DNA from: a virus | DNA: 54,124 nt | Direction: 5' to 3' (one strand) | Virus record (IMG/VR): IMGVR_UViG_3300037421_000099 | Location: 1 to 54,124 of that record | Shown: positions 31,735 through 38,416 of the stretch, one piece after another | Position numbering within the stretch: position 1 is the first letter of the stretch | How the letters are laid out: the number at the start of each line of letters is the position of its first letter | Notes under the pieces: generated by a model | What the model was told of the DNA's origin: nothing | The model's database searches: none | What the model saw: only the letters and a program-made list of their open reading frames with translations | Translations under genes and position numbers: made by a program

Positions 31735-32474
31735 TACTCTTTCTCCCAGTCGAATTCCGCACCACCCTCTTCAAGCTGCTTTTGCATATCCCCCGAGTAA
31801 CCGTGCCGCACATAGTGCACCGTCTTCGCTGTCGTGCAGCAATGCACTTTCAGCCCCACCTGACGCGCGTGGTCGCAGAACGTGAAGTCCTCGCCTCGGA
31901 ACGAGGGGACCGGATTCTCGTCCTCGGTCTGCGTGCGCTTGAAGTCGAAGAGCATGTACCTGGGCTCGATCTTCGCCCCGATACGCGTCTCCGGCAGCTG
32001 TTCGATCATGCGTACGACGGCGCGACGCGAAGCCATGAACATGCCCGTGCCGACCGCGCGCATCTCGATGAAGCGGTGCCCATCGAGCTCGAAGCCGCGG
32101 AAGCGTTTCGCTTCTAGGTCTTCCGGGAAGTATTCGAGCGCGAAGCGAACGCCCGTGCTCATGACGTAGGCGCCGCCGATCACATCTCCCCTCCCGGAGA
32201 TAATCGCCTTAGCCATCGCGGTCGCCGAACTCGGATCGAATTGCGTGTCGGCGTCGAACGTGAACATGAGGTCAGCGCCCGTGTGCAGAAACCGGTGCTG
32301 GAGCTCGGTACGCGCGACATGGATCATCGAGCATCCGTGCAAGAGGTCTGGCCTGATGACCCTGTACCCCTCGGACTTGAGGTACTCGGTTACGTCCCAC
32401 ATCGACAGAGCCACCTCGGGCTCCATTTGCCGGTGGACAGGTCCGCAAAGAAACACGGTCGGAATCGGACTCAC
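31734..32474 (-). CDS. GT-A glycosyltransferase, 246 aa
   Basis: LMFTFDADTQFDP is the GT-A DXD metal site; GGAYVMSTGVRF and FRGEDFTFCDHARQVGLKVHC are the acceptor-side and ED-type motifs. It resembles phage GT2/Anp1-like enzymes. The neighbouring gene is a paralogue, so the two may act in sequence on one glycan. Confidence 0.82.
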   Translation of the reverse strand: MSPIPTVFLCGPVHRQMEPEVALSMWDVTEYLKSEGYRVIRPDLLHGCSMIHVARTELQHRFLHTGADLMFTFDADTQFDPSSATAMAKAIISGRGDVIGGAYVMSTGVRFALEYFPEDLEAKRFRGFELDGHRFIEMRAVGTGMFMASRRAVVRMIEQLPETRIGAKIEPRYMLFDFKRTQTEDENPVPSFRGEDFTFCDHARQVGLKVHCCTTAKTVHYVRHGYSGDMQKQLEEGGAEFDWEKE

Positions 32475-33193
32475 GCGTCACCTCCCAGGTCGATCGTTAC
32501 ACCCATGCGCTCTAGCTGCTCGTCGAGTTTCGTCACGTAGGCGCGCTCACCGATGTGGACGACGCGCGAGGTCGAGAGCGCATGTACTTTGTAGCCGATC
32601 TCTTTGGCCATGCGCTCGAAGGTGTACTCCTCGCTCTGAAAAACGTGGTGTACCGTCTCCCAGTTGAAGATGATCGGCGTACGTCCTGAACGGGTCGGAG
32701 TGCGCGGCGGGTCACCGACAGATGCCGTAACGCGCTCGACGCATTCGCGCGAGAACGCGATCATGCCGGCGCCGATGCGGTCGACCTCGACGAACGTGTG
32801 CTCGCGCAGCTTGAATCCCTGAACGGTCTTGGTGCGCGTCGTGCCAACGGTAAGCTGCACGTTCGGCCGGCACGACTCGTCTTTGATCGAGATTGCCGCC
32901 CCGGCGATGTGTGCACGTCCGATACCGATTGCTTCGGCGAGGATCATCATCTCGTACGGTCGCCACACCTGATCGGCGTCAACCTGGACCATGATCTCGG
33001 ATTCGGAGCGCAGGAAGTGTTCCGCGATTGTTGAGCGCTGAAGTCCGAGCTGTGCGCTCCCGCGTGAGTGTGCGAAACGGTGGCGATGCACGACGTATCC
33101 GCGCTCGCGCATCGAGTCGAGCGTGTCGATGAAGGAGTCAGCGAACTCGGGGTGGAGCATCCCGTAGACTGGGGAGGCTAGAAAAATCTTCAT
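32471..33193 (-). CDS. GT-A glycosyltransferase, 240 aa, paralogue of the previous gene
   Basis: IMVQVDADQVWRP is the DXD site and IGAGMIAFSRE, FQSEEYTFERMAKEIGYKVH the later motifs, in the same order as in the neighbour. ATG 33193 is where the family similarity begins. The open frame continues upstream because of a likely frameshift in the preceding small gene. Confidence 0.82.
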   Translation of the reverse strand: MKIFLASPVYGMLHPEFADSFIDTLDSMRERGYVVHRHRFAHSRGSAQLGLQRSTIAEHFLRSESEIMVQVDADQVWRPYEMMILAEAIGIGRAHIAGAAISIKDESCRPNVQLTVGTTRTKTVQGFKLREHTFVEVDRIGAGMIAFSRECVERVTASVGDPPRTPTRSGRTPIIFNWETVHHVFQSEEYTFERMAKEIGYKVHALSTSRVVHIGERAYVTKLDEQLERMGVTIDLGGDA

Positions 33194-33203
33194 GGACTCA
33201 CGC

Positions 33204-33445
33204 TCACTCCTTCTCGCCCCGACTCGGGGTCCTTCCACGCAGTTGCTTCGCGAGCTTGCGCAACGCGCGCGCCCACTCCTCGCAGCCTTCGCCAACGCGA
33301 TCACGTCGACCGGCTCCAAGCCCCTGAACACCGTCAGCTTCCAACGCCCCGAGGCGACGTCGATATCGAAGGACCACGGCAACAGGCCGCGTCGCGCGCT
33401 GGCGGTCGTCATGTCGTGGACGGTGGCCTTCGGTCGCTTCTTCAC
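33204..33445 (-). pseudogene. Small protein gene with probable -1 frameshift
   Basis: GTG 33445 overlaps the upstream stop (GTGA). The first about 52 codons read naturally (WSFDIDVASGRWKLTVFRG, DVIALAKA). After about 33289 that frame turns Arg/Ser-rich and runs into the glycosyltransferase, while the -1 frame gives CEEWARALRKLAKQLRG and a stop at 33204. The simplest view is one gene of about 80 aa broken by an indel, real or from sequencing. Programmed frameshifting is less likely because no slippery heptamer is seen. Confidence 0.5.
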
Positions 33446-33699
33446 CGCGTGTCGTCCTTTGCCGGGGGCACGTTCTTCCTGTCGCCGTGGTTGCCGAAGT
33501 GCTCCTTTGCGCACGGTACGCAGAAGACTGCAAAGCAGTAGGCGCATCGGATCGCGGTGTGCTCCACATCAAGAAATGGCCGGTCGAAGAACACCGGCTC
33601 TCCGCACCCGTCCTCACCCGGCGACCACTTGGTGCCCAGCGCTCCAGTTCCGCAGAACGAGTGCGGCTGCGTGCGGTCGAAGTCTACGATCCGGCTCAT
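33442..33699 (-). CDS. Zinc-finger protein, 85 aa
   Basis: C16, C32 and the block CAYCFAVFCVPCAKEHFGNHG hold six Cys and two His, consistent with two zinc sites. It overlaps both neighbours by ATGA/GTGA. Phage small protein of unknown role. Confidence 0.6.
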   Translation of the reverse strand: MSRIVDFDRTQPHSFCGTGALGTKWSPGEDGCGEPVFFDRPFLDVEHTAIRCAYCFAVFCVPCAKEHFGNHGDRKNVPPAKDDTR

Positions 33700-33938
33700 C
33701 GGTCCTTGACTCCTTCCGGTTCGGTTGCGTGGTCGCGAGACGGGGGCACGTCTGCCCAGCCGTGCGAGACGGCTTTGACTCCGGTCAAGGCGTGCTCGGC
33801 GATGACCCGGAGAGCCTCTTCCTTGGTCTCGAATCGCCATGCCTTCGGATCGGTAAACGTCACCCACCGGAACGACGTGTCTCCGTTCGAGTAGCAGAGG
33901 TGGACGTCGAGTCGTTCGATCAGCCACGCGGTCGTCAT
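33696..33938 (-). CDS. Hypothetical protein, 80 aa
   Basis: ATG 33938 has AAAGGAAGTGAGC upstream. The order of strands and helix (LDVHLCYSNGDTSFRWVTF, ETKEEALRVIAEHAL) suggests a small alpha/beta protein. The C-terminus is Pro/Asp-rich. Not recognised. Confidence 0.6.
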   Translation of the reverse strand: MTTAWLIERLDVHLCYSNGDTSFRWVTFTDPKAWRFETKEEALRVIAEHALTGVKAVSHGWADVPPSRDHATEPEGVKDR

Positions 33939-34011
33939 GCTCACTTCCTTTCGGTCGTCTGCTCCGGAGAAGGGGGCAGATTCGCTAGCCGCGCGCTCGG
34001 TTGGCACGGTC

Positions 34012-34830
34012 TCATTTTGCTGCGCACATGCGCTTGAGCAGGTCGACTGCAGACGCCTGCATCGCCTCGACGATTGGCTTGAGTCGAGATCGCGCGGCGT
34101 CCCCTGCGGCGGCCCGTGCGGCGTCCCCTGCGGCGGCCCGTGCGGCGTCCCCTGCGGCGTCCCATGCGGCGTCCCATGCGGCGTCCCATGCGGCGTCCCA
34201 TGCGGCGTCCCCTGCGGCGGCCCATGCGGCGTCCCATGCGGCGTCCCCTGCGGCGGCCCATGCGGCGGCCCCTGCGGCGTCCCCTGCGGCGTCCCATGCG
34301 GCGGCCCCTGCGGCGGCCCATGCGGCGGCCCATGCGGCGGCCCCTTGTTTCTTCGCCTCTTCGCACGTTGCGCGAGCGTTGGCAAGATCCGTTTGCGATC
34401 GAATCTCCGCCAACGATTCCAGCGCCGTCGCGCACTCGTCGAGGTTCGTGAGTCGAAGGAACGCAGGCGTTCGCACGCGGATGTCCCAGTCGATCGCCAT
34501 CCACATCCGGCGGAGCATAAGCGCATCGTCGTCCTTCGTGTCGGGTAGTAGGTCCAGAAGTTCCGCCGTGAAGATCCGGGTGCGCGTCTCGTCGTTCGAA
34601 ATGTTGTCGTTCCACCGACGTACGAAGGCACCGATCGTCGGGCACACGCACGCCAGCGAGTCGGTCCAGCCCGACACGATCTGCTTCTTCGGCCACCCTT
34701 GGCGCGCTGCCCATCGGAGATACGCCGCCTCCATTGCGCAAGCCTGAACCGCTCCGTTCGGGGGCTCGTGTTTGCCGTGACGGATCGTCAGATTGTCGAT
34801 GTCCCAGGGGATGGTCGTCGTCGTCGTCAT
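34012..34830 (-). CDS. Phage-type protein with Ala-Ala-x-x tetrapeptide repeat tail, 272 aa
   Basis: The N-terminal 140 residues (CAMEAAYLRWAA, CVCPTIGAFVRRWND, AIDWDIRVRTPAFL) match a family seen in actinobacterial phages and bacteria, often with the same kind of tail. Residues about 160-245 are repeats of AAWD/AAGD/AARA, which would form a long Ala-rich helix. ATG 34830 lies below two direct repeats (34860-34918) that may control it. Function unknown. Confidence 0.75.
   Translation of the reverse strand: MTTTTTIPWDIDNLTIRHGKHEPPNGAVQACAMEAAYLRWAARQGWPKKQIVSGWTDSLACVCPTIGAFVRRWNDNISNDETRTRIFTAELLDLLPDTKDDDALMLRRMWMAIDWDIRVRTPAFLRLTNLDECATALESLAEIRSQTDLANARATCEEAKKQGAAAWAAAWAAAGAAAWDAAGDAAGAAAWAAAGDAAWDAAWAAAGDAAWDAAWDAAWDAAWDAAGDAARAAAGDAARAAAGDAARSRLKPIVEAMQASAVDLLKRMCAAK
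34095..34345 (-). repeat. 12-bp tandem repeats coding AAWD/AAGD units
   Basis: Units of 12 bp such as GCGGCGTCCCAT (plus strand) occur many times, with several identical copies in a row. Copy number is likely to vary by slippage, always in steps of four codons so the frame is kept. Confidence 0.8.
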
Positions 34831-34859
34831 TGTGGTCTCCGTCTCAATTCGGCCATGTA

Positions 34860-34918
34860 GGTGTCAGCCCGATCGCGTCGGGGGCACGATGGGTGTCAAC
34901 TTGATCGGGTCGGGGGCA
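34860..34918 (-). repeat. Two direct 27-bp repeats, possible operator
   Basis: Copies at 34860-34886 and 34892-34918 match at 23 of 27 positions (core GATCG...GTCGGGGGCA) with a 32-bp period, about three helical turns. They lie in the gap upstream of the gene starting at 34830. A 16-bp motif GGGGGCAGATYCGCTA overlaps the second copy (34912-34927) and recurs upstream of another gene at 33972-33987. Confidence 0.5.
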
Positions 34919-34924
34919 GATCCG

Positions 34925-35416
34925 CTAACGACAAATCAGCCGTCCATTGTTGTCGACTGCAATGTACTCGTTCGACGGACACGGTAACTGAAGCGAAGGC
35001 CACAAGAACAAATGTCCATCCGATGCGGTGCACGAGTGACACACCAGGACGCAGCTCACAGCATCGACCGAGCAGCCACCGCAGCCCCACGGAAGACCCG
35101 GGTTTGTGTCGCACGAAGGCGCAGGGGCGGTCTCCGGGAGGGAGACCTCTGGAAGGCTCGCTTCTACCGGCGCAGGTGGGCTCGCTTCTGTCAGGCCAGA
35201 GTCGGCTTGCGCCGCTGCCTCGATAGGCGCATCCTCATCTCCGCCCTCGACGTCGCTGCACCTGAGACACTCCCCCCCTGTCTCGGCAGCTGCGTCGGGG
35301 GCAGTTTCATTTCCGTCGCTGATCGAGCGGCCGGTAGGGTCCTCGAGAATGGCGGCGGTGAACGGAGCTCCGCCGCAGCCGCACACGATGATGACGAAAG
35401 CTCTCTCGATATTCAT
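34925..35416 (-). CDS. Cys-rich lipoprotein, 163 aa
   Basis: A hydrophobic N-terminus (AFVIIVCGCGG) contains a likely lipobox (VCGC). A long Ala/Pro/Glu/Asp-rich linker and a Cys-rich C-terminal domain (CGGCSVDAVSCVLVCHSC) follow. The layout is like many myxobacterial surface lipoproteins. It may be displayed by the host during infection or lysogeny. Confidence 0.6.
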   Translation of the reverse strand: MNIERAFVIIVCGCGGAPFTAAILEDPTGRSISDGNETAPDAAAETGGECLRCSDVEGGDEDAPIEAAAQADSGLTEASPPAPVEASLPEVSLPETAPAPSCDTNPGLPWGCGGCSVDAVSCVLVCHSCTASDGHLFLWPSLQLPCPSNEYIAVDNNGRLICR

Positions 35417-35417
35417 G

Positions 35418-36014
35418 TTACTTCACCACGTAGCAGAGTTTCGATGTGACCTGCTGAATCTGCCTTTTCTTGCCGATCGTGCGTCCGATCGCTTCTCTCA
35501 CCTCTGCCCAGTCCCAGTCGTCGATGAAGAGGAATCCGCCGGGCGATAGCACTTCCATCGTGTTGAGAATGTCGGCGCTCGCGCCATCGACAGTGTGGGA
35601 GCCGTCGACCAGGGCGAGGCGGAACCTACCGGAGTAGGGGACGGGGAGCATGGCGGTGAGTTTTGGTACGATCTCTTTTGAATCGCCGCGGTAGACAATA
35701 AGCGTCGAGTTGAAGTTGGATCGGTAGATACGTGCTCCTTCGTCATCACGGTGATGAGTTACATCGAGCCTGCGAAGATTTGCCTCGAACTCCGGAAACG
35801 AGTCGTGCTCCGGCAAGTCTTCGCCGCCCATGAACGTGTCCACCGCGACAGTGGTGCCGGCTACCTGCACCAGGCCCGAGGTCGTACGCCCCTTGTACGC
35901 TCCGATCTCGAGCACGTCTCCATCGACGTCGGCTGAGAGAAGCGTTGCGGCACCGACCATCGCGGCGATCTCGATATCGTGCATGTACCCTTGGCTGCTC
36001 GGAACAAGCTTCAT
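35418..36014 (-). CDS. Class I SAM methyltransferase (Methyltransf_24-like)
   Basis: VLEIGAYKGRTTSGLVQ is motif I, AVDTFMGGED the post-II acidic motif, and LALVDGSHTVDGASADI with GGFLFIDDWDW the late motifs. It is related in plan to the enzyme at 11477-12127. It may methylate sugars made by the nearby glycosyltransferases. Confidence 0.85.
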   Translation of the reverse strand: MKLVPSSQGYMHDIEIAAMVGAATLLSADVDGDVLEIGAYKGRTTSGLVQVAGTTVAVDTFMGGEDLPEHDSFPEFEANLRRLDVTHHRDDEGARIYRSNFNSTLIVYRGDSKEIVPKLTAMLPVPYSGRFRLALVDGSHTVDGASADILNTMEVLSPGGFLFIDDWDWAEVREAIGRTIGKKRQIQQVTSKLCYVVK

Positions 36015-36379
36015 GGCTTCACCTTCCCCGATTCGTACGCCTGCTTCGCGACCTCTATCACCTCATCCAACGTAACCCCTAGCACTCTCATGCGCACGCC
36101 CGCAACTCGTAGAACCGCAATCGAGACAGCGCGGGAGGCTTCGCGCGAATCGAGCCGGTGAACCGCACGCACGGCGGTCTGCTCGGCCCAGAGCCAGGTG
36201 GCGAAGTCGTCGATGATGAGCGAAACGATTTCGTCGAAGGTCGGTTTCACCCTGCGATTGATCTCTTCTTCGCCCGTCAGCCCATCCTTGTTCGGGATCA
36301 CGACGTCTACGATCGGCGGAGGGTGACCGAGCCGGCGCGGCGTGTTCACGTCTTCAGCTACGTACTTCTTGTGATCCAC
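36011..36379 (-). CDS. Hypothetical protein, 122 aa
   Basis: GTG 36379 was chosen since GAGAGG lies about 9 nt upstream. The N-terminus is polar, the C-terminal half helical (TFDEIVSLIIDDFATWLWAEQ). No catalytic motif. Overlaps the methyltransferase start by ATGA. Confidence 0.6.
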   Translation of the reverse strand: MDHKKYVAEDVNTPRRLGHPPPIVDVVIPNKDGLTGEEEINRRVKPTFDEIVSLIIDDFATWLWAEQTAVRAVHRLDSREASRAVSIAVLRVAGVRMRVLGVTLDEVIEVAKQAYESGKVKP

Positions 36380-36540
36380 GCCGCTTTCCTCTCCAGCTCT
36401 TCGGCGTTCTGCTTCGCCTCGAGCTCGTCGTTGTGCTGCTTGTGCCTGGAAACGGTAACTGAGAGGGCACGCAAGCGCTCTGAGTGGCGCTCGTGAAGCT
36501 CGGCGAGGCGCTCTTCGCGTGTCTGGGTGTCGCGGGTCAT
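36358..36540 (-). CDS. Coiled-coil protein, 60 aa
   Basis: Nearly all residues from 5 to 52 (REERLAELHERHSERLRAL, HNDELEAKQNAEELERKAA) fit a charged coiled coil. It overlaps both neighbours. Could be a small adaptor or regulator. Confidence 0.55.
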   Translation of the reverse strand: MTRDTQTREERLAELHERHSERLRALSVTVSRHKQHNDELEAKQNAEELERKAAWITRST

Positions 36541-36824
36541 AGATCGTCGTCTCCTGCTTCGAATTGTTCAATCAGTTGCCGAAGTCGCCGCGCCAGTAGC
36601 GGCACGCGCCAGTCCGGGTCTCCGTCCATCCTCCACGAGCCGCACTCGCAGCAGAGGTAGAGGCCGGTGGAGTCCGCCCCGGAGACCACCAGCGTGGTCC
36701 GACCGTGCAGGCAGGTCGCAAACGCTTTTGCGTCCGAGATGATGCTTCGCAGCGGCGAGACTAGGCCGCTCGCTGCTTGGGGGAGCGGCTGTCTGGACCC
36801 GGGGTTACCCAGCATGTTGGACAC
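36537..36824 (-). CDS. Zinc-ribbon-like protein, 95 aa
   Basis: CLHG with LYLCCECGSWRM supplies likely zinc ligands. The start is uncertain: the N-terminal 30 residues overlap the upstream gene by 64 nt and could be spurious. Coupled to the coiled-coil gene by ATGA. Confidence 0.5.
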   Translation of the reverse strand: MSNMLGNPGSRQPLPQAASGLVSPLRSIISDAKAFATCLHGRTTLVVSGADSTGLYLCCECGSWRMDGDPDWRVPLLARRLRQLIEQFEAGDDDL

Positions 36825-36955
36825 CAGTAGTGAAAGGAAACGCTACGGCGTTCCCCGAGTTGGAATTGCGACTGCTCGCAGAACTTGGCTGGCTTGCCAC
36901 ACGAGCAGTTGATACGCCGGGTCTCGCCCGGCTTGAGCTCACGACCGTTCCTCAT
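36761..36955 (-). CDS. Zinc-binding protein, 64 aa
   Basis: RINCSCGKPAKFCEQ and YWCPTCW form two Cys pairs of a zinc ribbon. ATG 36955 was chosen; the longer frame enters the upstream gene. The 3' end overlaps the next gene by 64 nt, larger than usual here. Confidence 0.5.
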   Translation of the reverse strand: MRNGRELKPGETRRINCSCGKPAKFCEQSQFQLGERRSVSFHYWCPTCWVTPGPDSRSPKQRAA

Positions 36956-37325
36956 TCTTACTCTCCTGAATCCTGCAGTTGCAGAACGCGTACGCATCGC
37001 GCGCCCGCTCTATCATCCTCTCGAGCACCGCTTCTACGGTACCCGAGCGGTGCACGCGCTTGCCCTTGTAGATGCCTACCGCAGCGGCGTTCACGCTCAC
37101 GTAGGCGTCGCGCCGGAAGAGCGCGACGACGCGGATCGCGTCTCGTCCGCAGCCGCGGATCCGGTCGACTCCGACCGAGGTGTAGACGCGGACGACGTAG
37201 CGGCGGTCCTTGTCGTGCTCGCGGTCGAAGACCGCTTCGCCGCTGGTAGATACGCGCTTGAAGCCGGCTGATTCCAGGCGAGCGAAGAGTAGGTCAACGG
37301 GGACTTCGACGTAGTTTCCACCCAT
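36939..37325 (-). CDS. Conserved phage hypothetical protein, 128 aa
   Basis: The pattern VRVYTSVGVDRIRGCGRDAIRV and KRVHRSGTVEAVLERMIERARDAY matches a conserved phage and plasmid family of unknown function, with a positively charged alpha/beta fold that could bind nucleic acid. Confidence 0.7.
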   Translation of the reverse strand: MGGNYVEVPVDLLFARLESAGFKRVSTSGEAVFDREHDKDRRYVVRVYTSVGVDRIRGCGRDAIRVVALFRRDAYVSVNAAAVGIYKGKRVHRSGTVEAVLERMIERARDAYAFCNCRIQESKNEERS

Positions 37326-37341
37326 GTTCGTCAGACGTCTT

Positions 37342-37641
37342 TCATTCCCAGAGATTCAACGCTTTTCGGATCTCTTGCGAGAGCTGTTGCTCGAGACGGT
37401 CCAGCTCTTTGCTCGCTGCTCGCGCGTCACGTATGACGTTTTCTGTCAGTGGGCCTTCGATGAGGGCGTCGTACGCATCTACGGCAGCTGAGAGGGCCAT
37501 CGCGTAAGAGAGCGGGAGCGTGACCGTCTCGACCTTGGGTGGTCGTGGTAACGAGAGCGAGATCCTTTGGTTCGGAATCACGATCTCTTCGTCGGACGCA
37601 ACGATTCTCATACGGCGCGTTCGTCGGCGTGTAGAGCTCAC
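37342..37641 (-). CDS. Hypothetical protein, 99 aa
   Basis: GTG 37641 overlaps the upstream stop. The basic N-terminus (STRRRTRRMRI) precedes a helical C-terminal half (NVIRDARAASKELDRLEQQL). ATG 37611 is an alternative start. Not recognised. Confidence 0.55.
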   Translation of the reverse strand: MSSTRRRTRRMRIVASDEEIVIPNQRISLSLPRPPKVETVTLPLSYAMALSAAVDAYDALIEGPLTENVIRDARAASKELDRLEQQLSQEIRKALNLWE

Positions 37642-37883
37642 GACGCCAGCACAACGCGCGCCAGCTCGCGTCCCTCCTTGGTGAGCCGGAACACCACGAC
37701 CTCTCCTGCGGGGCCACGGATGTTGTCCGCGATCTCCAGGACGCCATCGAGCCAGAGACGCGCGGCGAGAAGCGGGTTCACGAAGCTCGGGCTCGGAACG
37801 ATGCTCGATACAACGAGCCCCGTTTCGTGAGCTCGCTGGACGACGCCGCGAGCGGCGGGCGATAGCTTGATGACGTCAGCCAT
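37638..37883 (-). CDS. Hypothetical winged-helix-like protein, 81 aa
   Basis: ATG 37883. LSPAARGVVQRAHETGLVV, then PLLAARLWLDGVLEIADN and VVFRLTKEGRELARVVL resemble a winged helix with a C-terminal LTKEG hairpin helix. It could be a small DNA-binding regulator. Overlaps both neighbours. Confidence 0.6.
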   Translation of the reverse strand: MADVIKLSPAARGVVQRAHETGLVVSSIVPSPSFVNPLLAARLWLDGVLEIADNIRGPAGEVVVFRLTKEGRELARVVLAS

Positions 37884-38295
37884 ATCGAATCTCTCCCAGT
37901 AGCGCGAGCTGGATGACGACGTCCTCTCGAGTCGAGTCTGTCTGCTCGTACCAGTCTGCTCCCCAGCGCTTGATGCCCTCCTCCCAGGCTCGGAGCGCAG
38001 CGGCCCTGTCGAGCCGATACCAGCGAGGCGGTAGCGCTTTGCCGGCACGCCATACACGTTCCACCGCGCATACCGTGGTCTGATTCGGACGCGGATCGTC
38101 GCTCTGCTCGTACACGAGCCATCCGAGCTCTCGATCGCATTCCGCGCCGTACGCCCAGTAGCCCGCGTATCCGCGTCCGAAAACGTCTGAGAATCTCGTA
38201 AGGTACTCGACCCAGAACCCGTCGACCTTCACGGTCATCGAGAACGTGTGCTCGAACGGTTCGTGCTTCTTCTCGACCGCTGCATTCTCTCCCAT
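37876..38295 (-). CDS. Hypothetical protein, 139 aa
   Basis: ATG 38295 (MGENAAVEKKHEP) was chosen over an earlier in-frame start lacking a ribosome site; AGGAAACGAAC precedes it. Trp/Tyr-rich (GRGYAGYWAYGAECDRELGWLVYE). A similar protein type occurs in phage and plasmid accessory regions. Function unknown. Confidence 0.65.
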   Translation of the reverse strand: MGENAAVEKKHEPFEHTFSMTVKVDGFWVEYLTRFSDVFGRGYAGYWAYGAECDRELGWLVYEQSDDPRPNQTTVCAVERVWRAGKALPPRWYRLDRAAALRAWEEGIKRWGADWYEQTDSTREDVVIQLALLGEIRYG

Positions 38296-38382
38296 GTTCG
38301 TTTCCTCCGTCCCAATCGACCCGCGAGCATCGCCAGAGGACACACCCAATGGACTCGAGCTAGCTCGCAGGTCGGTTGGGAC

Positions 38383-38406
38383 GGGCGACCCTTCGGCGGG
38401 TCGCCC
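38383..38406 (-). terminator. Hairpin after the UvrD-type helicase gene
   Basis: GGGCGACCC/GGGTCGCCC, a perfect 9-bp stem with a 6-nt loop, about 10 nt after the stop at 38417 (minus strand). No long U-tract follows. It shares the GGGCGACC core with the hairpin at 40273-40304. Confidence 0.55.
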
Positions 38407-38416
38407 TCCCTTCGTC

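Noticed and set aside
33289-33300. Programmed -1 frameshift signal
   Set aside because: No X XXY YYZ slippery site or clear downstream pseudoknot is visible, so an indel is the simpler explanation.
34001-34747. Long plus-strand ORF rich in Ala/Ser/Pro across the 34.1-34.35 kb repeats
   Set aside because: It is the mirror of the 12-bp repeat tract. The minus-strand frame has a conserved N-terminal domain and normal gene context, the plus frame does not.
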